A DNA stretch of 64,000 nucleotides from Asterias amurensis (Eukaryota; Echinodermata; Asteroidea; Forcipulatida; Asteriidae). The DNA is taken from positions 21,142,501 through 21,206,500 of the forward strand of contig NC_092650.1 in NCBI RefSeq assembly GCF_032118995.1, in the 5' to 3' direction. The notes below the pieces were generated by a model. The model saw only the letters and a list, made by a program, of their open reading frames with translations. It did not search any database and was not told the DNA's origin. Position 1 is the stretch's first letter; each line of letters begins with the position of its first letter. A program made the position numbers and the translations under genes. Below, piece by piece: positions 56,301-64,000 of this stretch.

Positions 56301-56403
56301 TGTACACACCCTATAAATATCCTCTGCTAGCGCTCTCTTTTGAATAAACTTTTTCCATGCAAGTCTCGCGCGAATATTCGAGGTGCCACTTGGATGAAGC
56401 ATA

Positions 56404-56643
56404 GGGTGCATGCGTTCGTTTAGCTTCCCTGGGTCGACCACGGTCTGCCCCGGTATGTTCGAATACCTTGACGTCATTCCATCAGGGGCTCACCGCCTGT
56501 GGAGTGGGTCACTGTGGCCTGAAGGTGCATGACGTCGCCACGAGAGGGCGAGTGTGATCGTTCGATTAGCTCATGAGTGGCGTGCATGGTCTCATCGGAG
56601 TGAGCTTCGCGGGGACGACACGGGGAGCTAATCGAACGCACCC
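56404..56643. mobile_element. Family F element
   Basis: Ends 'GGGTGCATGCGTTCGTTTAG' and 'GGAGCTAATCGAACGCACCC'. The interior matches the 50328 copy. Confidence 0.8.
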
Positions 56644-56759
56644 GTTATTTCTCTATGGGTGAAGTACACTGTTCTACGCACGTAAGCCTTTTGTGGACAC
56701 ACACGCTGGGGGACACAATCCCCATGTGACACCTGCCCAAAACCCCTCTCCCACCAAAC

Positions 56760-57940
56760 GTGTTCATTTGCAATGCAGCGGTCGCACCTAATTGTCTACC
56801 CAACAATACTTTGTTTACCAAGAAAGCCCCCCTGTCCACACACAGTGTATAAATCAGATCGATATAACACAGTGCCGAAGAAGTTAAACTAATAAACTGA
56901 ATTGTTGAGGAATCGACGGACGTGCAGACTACTCGATAGGAGTATTAGACTATATAGGGAAACGGCTCAATACTTGCAGCTAATTGAATACTGTACTAGA
57001 GTTCTTTTCACACATCTTTAACAGCATATTTACCTTGAGCTGAGATTTATTTAATCGATCTATTTTTGTCTGAGAAGGTGCTTGGAACATAATCTAAGGA
57101 GCCTTTTGAAGAAAAGCAATCAATAAAGCAGTTGATGAGGTATAGATAGTTCTAGATCATTCATGCATACCATTAATAGATAGCCCAAAGGTCTTGGTGC
57201 GTGAACATGCCGTCGCAAGAGATAGAAATAGTCTTTCGGAATCCAATATTTTCAAAAGTTAGGTACATAACTAAAAGTAAAAGAAAAGCTTTGAGCGGTC
57301 AAAAGAATTAAACGTCCATATTGATGATCTTTTATGTTCTTAAAAAAACTCGTCCATGCACACCATGTACAGCCCAAAGATTTTCATATGAACATGCCAT
57401 AGCAAGAGAAAGAAGGTGTATTGAGTTCAATATTTTGTAAAGTAAGATGCACATAAGCGACATAAAAAGCTTACAGCAATCTACATTAATATACCGTTAG
57501 AAGTCATGATCTTGTATGTTCTTCTTTAAACAACCCATTCTTAACCTCATTCATTTGCATGCAGCGGTCGTACCTAATTGTTTACCCAACAACACTTTAT
57601 TTACAAAGAAAGCCCCCCTGTCCACACACAGGATATATAAATCAGATCGATATATAACACAGTGCTGAAGAAGTTAAACTAATAAACCGAATTGTTGAGG
57701 AATCGACGGACGTGCAGACCACTCTAAAGTGGGTATTAGACTGTATGAGGAAACGGCTCCACACTTCTTGCAGCTAATTGAATACTGTACCAGCGTTCTA
57801 ATCACACATCTTTAACATCATATGCACCTTGCACTGAGATTTATTTAATCGATATAATTTTGTCTGAGAAAGTGCTGGACATAATGTAGGGAGTATTACA
57901 CTATGAGGAAACGGTTCCACACTTGCAGCTAATTGAACAA
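56760..57940. repeat. ~350-bp segment duplicated 788 bp apart, plus internal ~190-bp repeat
   Basis: 'GCAGCGGTCGCACCTAATTG', 'AAGAAAGCCCCCCTGTCCAC', 'GAAGAAGTTAAACTAATAAA' and 'GAGGAATCGACGGACGTGCA' occur at 56775-57110 and again at 57560-57895; a short third piece is at 57895-57940. The DNA between holds two diverged ~190-bp copies ('TAGCCCAAAGGTCTTG' at 57182, 'CAGCCCAAAGATTTTC' at 57371). A TATAAA word and an AATAAA-like word sit in each long copy, so LTR remnants are one possibility. Confidence 0.7.
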
Positions 57941-58204
57941 TATCAATTCTCGATAGCGAGAATTACGGATTTATTTTAATAAACACATGTCATGACACGG
58001 CGAAACGTGCGGAAACAAGAGTGGGTTTTCCCGTTATTTTCTCCCGACTCCGATGACCGATTGAGCCTAAATTTTCACAGGTTTGTTATTTTATATATAA
58101 GCTGTGATACACGAAGTGTGGGACTTCGACAATACTGTTTAGATGCATAATTAAAATACCGTATTGAAACACACAATCTGAGAAACATGTCTGACAGTAA
58201 CGAT

Positions 58205-58260
58205 TCTCAGGTTCAGTTGTTGTTGTTGTTGTTGTTGTTTTTTGTTTTTTTTTTTGGGGG
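58205..58260. repeat. (GTT)n and poly-T/poly-G tract
   Basis: Low-complexity DNA directly before a family J copy. A family A internal fragment ('CACAGGTTTGTTATTTTATA') lies just upstream at 58055-58110. Confidence 0.8.
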
Positions 58261-58261
58261 G

Positions 58262-58610
58262 GACCGATTCAACACACTTTGATTCCAATTCATACATACC
58301 TTTTTGGTCAAAATCATCATCACTTTTTGGTCCAAAAGTAAAATAAATGCAACAGTTATAATTGTTGAATGATTTCTTTCAACACAACACCCCTCCAGCT
58401 ATCAAATGGTAAAGCCCTTCGCCGCCCTCGGGTAAACAACTCATTATAAGGGAATGATTTGGGCGTGTCCTATAAGAACAGGTGCAAGGTCGCGTGTCAC
58501 GCCCATGAATTAACACTTTTTACCGGTCATAAAAAATCGTTTATACACACCCACGTGACGCGCTCTCCACCAACATGAATAGCGAAACTGTCTGAGGTAT
58601 TTATGCATAT
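58262..58610 (+). mobile_element. Family J dispersed repeat
   Basis: Third copy: 'TTCAACACACTTTGATTCCA', 'GATTTCTTTCAACACAACAC' and 'CACCCACGTGACGCGCTCTC'. The next 58611-58845 is A-rich without features. Confidence 0.8.
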
Positions 58611-58847
58611 AGCTTTAACATAATATAGTACACAAAGCAATAATAAAAGCAGATAATTATTCATCAATAGTAAAACAATAATATCGAATAAAAAAAAATA
58701 AAAAAAAATCTAAAAATAAATAAAAGTAAGTAAAAATAACAGATAAGGCTGGTAATGATAAACAATAAAAGGAAGATAACCTGGGATGACCATAAGTTTT
58801 TATTGCCATTGAATTTAAGAGTGATTACTAAACGTGTATCTTCCCTT

Positions 58848-59225
58848 TGAAGGCACTAGATACAGTTGGTAATAAATTGTCAAATACCAGAATTCTCACC
58901 TGGTGTATCCCAACATTATGCATACACTAACAAACCTGTGAACATTTCGGCTCAATTGATCATCGAGTGTTCAAGATAATAATGCAAGAAAAAAAAAACA
59001 TTGTTGCATTTCTTAGTGTTCTTTCAGATGGATAATAAAATGCTTCAGCTAGCTGAAGTCTTGTAGTACTTGAGTGAGAAATTACCTCTTTCTCAAAAAC
59101 TACGTTACTTCAGAGGGGGCCTTGTCTCGCAATGGTGTATACCATCAACAACTCACTACCATTGCTCGCTACCAAGTAGGTGTGTATGCTAACAATATTA
59201 TTTTTGAGTGATTAACAATAATGTC
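58848..59225 (-). mobile_element. Family A MITE, diverged
   Basis: 'TGAAGGCACTAGATACAGTT' to 'GATTAACAATAATGTCCTGG'. It is joined directly to a family C/D-like end 'GGGGCCAATTTCACAAAGAT' at 59227. Confidence 0.7.
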
Positions 59226-59345
59226 CTGGGGCCAATTTCACAAAGATCTAAGATTGATCGTAACTGCAAATCAATCGTAGTTGCTAAGTGAAGTGTGATG
59301 TCACAATACATATCGCTATGGTGATACTGAACATGTATGTGTCTT

Positions 59346-59960
59346 ATGAGCTTTACTTCTTTGTGGAATGGACCCTCGTGCTTTTAAAGCACCCAAACAA
59401 GAAAGGTGAAGCTGTACTATGTTTTAAATAATACTCTGCCTCAATGGTCTAGACATCACCAGATATTTTAATACATGGATATAATGAGGTCTGCCCACGA
59501 GCCTTTCAACAAAAGAAAGGCAGCAACCAACGAGCTTGGGGATTATTTATTTGAATAAACTTTAAGGATTAGTGCCCGCATGTTGGTTTTGATCCCAATT
59601 GTGTGGTCTGATCTCAGATTATTGGGATTTTATGTCAATCAGGAACAACCTTACTTAGAGTAAAACGCGATCAACGTGATTAGCGAATGAAACAAGGTTG
59701 TGCTCAAAAAACATTGCGACAAGGTGGATACATTTCCTTTGTTTCGAGCATAGCCAAATAATTAAGACTACACTCTAAAACCATTGTTTGAATTTTTAAC
59801 ACATGTTTAAGTATAGGTTTTGTATCCACTTGTGTACATGTACAACCTAAAACATTCTCTTGAACACGAGCAGAGTATACTGTTCGAAACGTCGAGACAA
59901 AACCTGCAAAACCTGCAAGTTTACTATTTATTTCTAGTTTCTTCCTATTAAACCTCAAAC
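59346..59960. other. Intergenic or intronic DNA, no supported gene
   Basis: It has a family K-like word near 59875 ('CAGAGTATACTGTTCGAAAC' plus GTCGAG). I see no exon with splice sites. Confidence 0.35.
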
Positions 59961-59969
59961 GCTCTTAGA

Positions 59970-60255
59970 TCTGGCCTGGGTCGGTATTAACCCAAATTCT
60001 GGGTTTAAGGAGGCCTGACCCGTTTCCGGGTCTGGTTGCATGGTCCGAAAGTGGTAAAACAAGAAGGTAATTTTAACTCGGATTATGCAACCGTAGTTTT
60101 TATCCCATTTCATGGGTTATTTGGACAAACATTTCGGGTCATTTCAAGTCTAACCACGTGTTAGACTTGAACCGGTTCCGGGTCAGAAAGGTCTGACCCG
60201 TTACTGGGTCAGAGTGACCCGAAACCTGTGTCAAAATTACCCACATTTTGAGTCC
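59970..60255. repeat. GGGTCTGACCC-word repeat
   Basis: 'CCTGACCCGTTTCCGGGTCT', 'GGTCTGACCCGTTACTGGGT' and similar words repeat in inverted and direct orientation, related to 43680-44100. Confidence 0.6.
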
Positions 60256-61505
60256 TACAGAAAGTGCCCATACCCTTGAAGGTGAGAATCAAATTCTTCT
60301 TTCGAAGACGTAGGCACTTTACTATTTACATAACTTTTAGTGTTAATTAAAGCAATCAACCGAGAGAGAAAACATGTCTTGCATGAATGAAGTCTAATTA
60401 ACGGCGGTTCACTATGCAGCCTTGGAGCTATTGTAAAAAACCGACAACGGGTAACAAATTATACTTGACGTGTGGGAAGGTCGTTTAATCCATCTAAGGA
60501 TTACAAACCCCTATACTTTATCTGTCAAACTTTCAATGTGTATAAAAGGCATTGGAAACTATTGGTAAGTACTGGAAATAATTGTTAGCATAAAAATGGT
60601 GTTCACTATTGCGTTGCACTGTTTTGTTTATTTCTATCTGAGATGTCATAATTTGATGAGGAATACAGTAAAACCAGGCACAAAAAACTGCCTGCCTACA
60701 GCTCAACTCAGCAATCAACTCATTGGGCAGTACCCTTAAGACCCGAAAAGGTGCTCCTCTAGAGGTAATTAAAGAATATAAATACCTCATAAATAAGACC
60801 AATTTAGAGTGAGATGAGAGTACGACCATCAGAGTTTCCCGAGAAGGCGTCGGCTAAAGACATCCTTTCACTCAACTCTATACTCTACATCAAATTATTC
60901 TAAAGTCCAGTTTGGAGTGTATCGCTCAGTGGGTGTATTATTCCCCTTTTTTTTTTTTTTAAATCGATGTCGGTTTTCACAATTTGTTCTTGTGACGTAT
61001 GCAGAACGATCTCAAACTTCTACAGGGTTGTCAGTTAATATAATATGATGCTTACACTGCCGGCAGCTGTTTCGTTAGCCAATCATGTAATTTTCCACTT
61101 AGACATGAATATCGATTTGTATAGAAGTGTCAACGCGATATGAATTATAATTATTTTATTTGTTAAGGAACATATTTAACAGCCCCTGGCCGTCACCACC
61201 TGCGTTTATGACGGCTTAATGGAATGGCCGTCAAACACATATCGTCGTTAACGCCCTTCCACAAAGGTTTAATCAAGACTTTGTATTGTAACCTTGGCAA
61301 CATCAAACAACGTTGTTGTTGTTGTCTATTTTTAAGTGCCTCGACCACCATCAATACTTATACTACTCCGTGTCGAGTGTTATAATTTTCGTGGGAATGA
61401 ACTTATTGTTGATACAGCTGTATTGAACGTGATTATTTTTAATGAATTTCGTGCAGGCCTAGAGGCATTTACTTTACATATAAAAAGAAAGAACGCTTCA
61501 GCGAT
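60256..61505. other. No supported gene; one family A fragment
   Basis: 60543-60597 is the left end of a family A copy ('AAGGCATTGGAAACTATTGG'). A poly-T tract is at 60949-60962. The remainder shows no exon I can defend. Confidence 0.4.
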
Positions 61506-61507
61506 TC

Positions 61508-61815
61508 CTTAAAAGCACTGGACTCCGTTGGTAGTTACTCAAAATAATTGATAGCTTAAACACTTACTTGGTAACAAGCAATGGAGAGCTGTTGATGGTA
61601 TAAAACATTGTGAGAAATGGTCTCGAAATCAAGCATCTGGATGTTTAAAGGCGAAACACTGTTTGTAATTACTCAAAATAATATTTAAAAGCAATTTTTA
61701 TGGCAAAACACTATTTGTAATTACTCAAAATAATTGTTATCATAAAAAGTTGTTTGGTATTAAGCAATGGAGAGCTGTTGATAGTATAAAACATTTTGAG
61801 AAACGACTCCATCTG
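61508..61815 (+). mobile_element. Rearranged family A fragments
   Basis: Left-end pieces starting at 61510 ('AAAGCACTGGACTCCGTTGG') and near 61650 and 61695 ('CACTATTTGTAATTACTCAA') follow one another, with no right ends. From 61816 to 62209 I see nothing supported. Confidence 0.65.
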
Positions 61816-62214
61816 AGCCTAACCATAACACGCCATGTTTTATTGTTCTTTACTTAATACTGAACGCCGCTTCCTTGTTATTACCAGTTTTATTAACTTG
61901 TTGTTGCATAGTTCCATTGGTTGATCAAAGATCATATAAAGTACCCGTACAGTATATATCCCGAAAAGTATAAAAAGGTAAACTTGTTTTGCAAACTGGA
62001 GTTCCATTGATAGTATACGCAAGTTATAAAGTTTGGGTAATAACAACAACACTGAATTGTATGGCTTTACTGGGAAAACCTATAAAAAGGATTCGATGAA
62101 AGAAAACAAACAAACAAACAAGAACACTGGGAAAAAGGAGAGAATTGAGCAAAATATTGTGCAACAACAACCATTATGGTATAGTCACGCATAAATGATC
62201 TATGTACTATTTGT

Positions 62215-62930
62215 AGGGGGAAAAAAATCACAATGTCTAAAAATTTACACTAAATTTACACAGATTAAAGGCAGTGATGGACACTATTGGTAATTATTCA
62301 AAATAATTATCATCATAAAACCTTTCTTGATTACGAGTAATGGGGAGAGGTTGTTGGTATAAAAAATGGTGAGAAACAGCTCCCTCTGAAGTGTCATAGT
62401 TTTCGAGAAAGAAGTAATTTTCCACAAAATTTGATTTTTAGACCTCAAGTTCAGAATTTGAGGTCTCGAAATCAAGCATCAGAAAGCACACAACTTCGTG
62501 TGACAAGGGTTTTTTTTTTTCATTATTATCTCGCAAATTCGACGACCGATTGAGCTCAAATTTTTACTGGTTTGTTATTTTATGCATAGGTTGAGATACA
62601 TCAAGTGAAAAGACTGGTCTTTGACAATTACCAATAGTGTCCAGTGTCTTTAAAGATATGATATTAGAAAGCTTCCCCGATATACTACCTGCTGAGGTGA
62701 CGCACTTTTTGAGAAATGAGTAAACAATGTCATGAAAATAATTTTCGTCTCAGTGATCATGAGACGAAAGTTATTTTAGCATGTAAAAACGTGTTTTCAT
62801 GACATCGTTAATTCATTTCTCATAAACTACAGCATTTCAGCAACTGAAATTCTAATATACGCTTTCTACTATCATTTTCTTCAAACGGTTTATATTTAAT
62901 GTATCTGTGGACAAAAAGTACTCAAATTCT
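62215..62930. mobile_element. Family B element split by a family A MITE
   Basis: Family B left part 62225-62267 ('CACAATGTCTAAAAATTTAC') and right part 62656-62930 (central palindrome 'CGTCTCAGTGATCATGAGAC') flank a complete family A copy. The junctions read CAGATTAAAGG and CTTTAAAGATA. Confidence 0.8.
62268..62655 (+). mobile_element. Family A MITE nested in family B
   Basis: Complete forward copy with both ends and the central GACCTCAAGTTC...GAGGTCTC palindrome. Confidence 0.9.
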
Positions 62931-62944
62931 TTAACTGTCAAACC

Positions 62945-63205
62945 TTTATTATTTAAGAGCAAAACACCATATGTAATTACTCAAAATAATTGTTATCATA
63001 AAAATTACTTGGTAACGAGCAACGGAGAGCTGTTGATAGTATAAAACATTGTGAGAAACGACTCCCTCTGCAATAACGTTTTTGAGAAAGATGTAAAAAC
63101 ATACTACAGCTGAAGCCGTTAACATCTATGAAATCAAAGGGTGTTTTCCCTTCATTATTCTCTTGCATCTTCGCTGCCCAATTGAGCTCTAATTTTGACA
63201 TAATC
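62945..63205 (+). mobile_element. Family A MITE, partial
   Basis: Starts 'TTTAAGAGCAAAACACCATA', contains 'GAGCTGTTGATAGTATAAAA' and ends near 'CCCAATTGAGCTCTAATTTT'. Confidence 0.7.
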
Positions 63206-64000
63206 TATACTATTAAAAGCGTAACCTGCGCCATCTTGGATTGAAAATTAGAAGGTCCAGTGGTATGGCATCCTTGTGGAATCCAACACGGTTGTTTGTG
63301 TGGAATTCAATACGTTTGTGTGGTTTCAGACGTCGGGTTGCAAGTCTGCAAAACCCGGATCCAAACTCGCACTTACAAGTCATGTGATTGGAGGAAGTTT
63401 GGGCGGCGACCGTGCGTCAACCACTGGTCGATGTTGTTACCAGACTTCCTAGAAATCTTTCTGACAGGTGACTCATTGGACAGTGTTTCGCAGATGGTGC
63501 TCCGGATTGGTTCATTCATTGCCCCTTGACCGCCCACCCGCCATTCGATCCGCCCTTTTTGGTCAGGTTACTTTCGTGTTGTACTAAGCATGGTTCTCCG
63601 GATTGGTTCATTCATTGTCGCGCAGGGTCGAAAGGGTCGAAGAGGCTGGGTGCCAGGACAAACCCGAAACAATCTCACGAATTTGACCGAATTTGCATTG
63701 AATGGATGAAGTACCGTAGATTGATGTTTCGCAGGCGACCATGTGTCAACCACTGGTCGACGTTGTTATCAGACTTCCTAGAAATCCTTCTGCGGGTGAC
63801 TCATTTGTTGAAAAGATTAAATGGATAATATTTATAAAAAAGCATTCACTTCCAAACGGCGTGAGAATTATCATGATGAACAAGGTTGGGATCAAACGGA
63901 AGCTTAATAATTTGGAAACATTGGGTAGGGCCGGCTATAGGTTGGAAGGTGTCTAAGGGAACTTTACAATTAATAACATTTTGGGGTTGGAGGGGGGGGG
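63206..64000 (+). repeat. Repeat with ~330-bp internal duplication, possible Helitron end
   Basis: Starts with 'ATCTATACTATTAAAAGCGT', which resembles a Helitron 5' terminus. 'GCGTCAACCACTGGTCGATG' to 'GACTTCCTAGAAATC' occurs at 63415 and 63745, and 'CTCCGGATTGGTTCATTCAT' at 63500 and 63596. No protein similarity is recognised in the open frames. The window ends in a G-rich run. Confidence 0.45.

Overview
The window is animal (metazoan) nuclear DNA: long intron-rich genes with GT-AG splice sites, AT-rich intergenic DNA, many short interspersed repeats, LINE fragments and satellite arrays. No operons, Shine-Dalgarno sites or CRISPR arrays are present. Repeat families, CAP/EGF and PAN proteins and ciliated-animal-like coiled-coil coding fit a marine invertebrate deuterostome. 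The dominant inverted-repeat family looks like one I associate with sea-star genomes, but that attribution is from memory and is an inference.

Layout. 1-2930: two decayed non-LTR retrotransposons. 2930-5300: a very degenerate ~165-bp tandem repeat. 5382-8507 (-): an intact 1041-aa Mutator-like transposase fused to SWIM, Ulp1-protease and PHD-like domains. 8846-12215: a young 14-copy ~240-bp satellite with an A/B alternating higher-order pattern. 13952-21513 (+): an eight-exon gene for an unrecognised 398-aa coiled-coil protein, whose introns are packed with repeats that reach to within 10-30 bp of splice sites. 24186-28835 (-): a seven-exon gene for an 895-aa protein that joins about 16 perfect-register 20-aa repeats to a protein kinase domain; a cluster of CRE palindromes lies upstream. 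31660-36136 (+): a four-exon secreted protein with a PAN/apple-like domain and three tandem copies of a cysteine-rich module. 38900-40732: a repeat split by a young Rex1/CR1-like LINE. 44696-55289 (-): at least 14 exons of a type I membrane protein with CAP, EGF-like and ShKT-like modules; its N-terminal exon(s) and its last exon are not identified. 55500-64000: repeats and low-complexity DNA only.

The gene models at 13952-21513, 24186-28835, 31660-36136 and 44696-55289 were built by hand from splice sites and codon phase. In each one every exon junction keeps phase, which is the main support. Repeat families are labelled A-K here for reference only: A = TTAA-flanked family with 'GGACACTATTGGTAATT' ends; B = 'CACAATGTCCACAGATTTAC'; C = 'GGGCCCAATTTCATAGAGCT'; D = 'CGTCGATTTCACAAAG'; E = 'AAAGGGACACGTTGCC'; F = 'GGGTGCGTTCGATTAGC'; G-I = single fold-back elements; J and K = other dispersed repeats.
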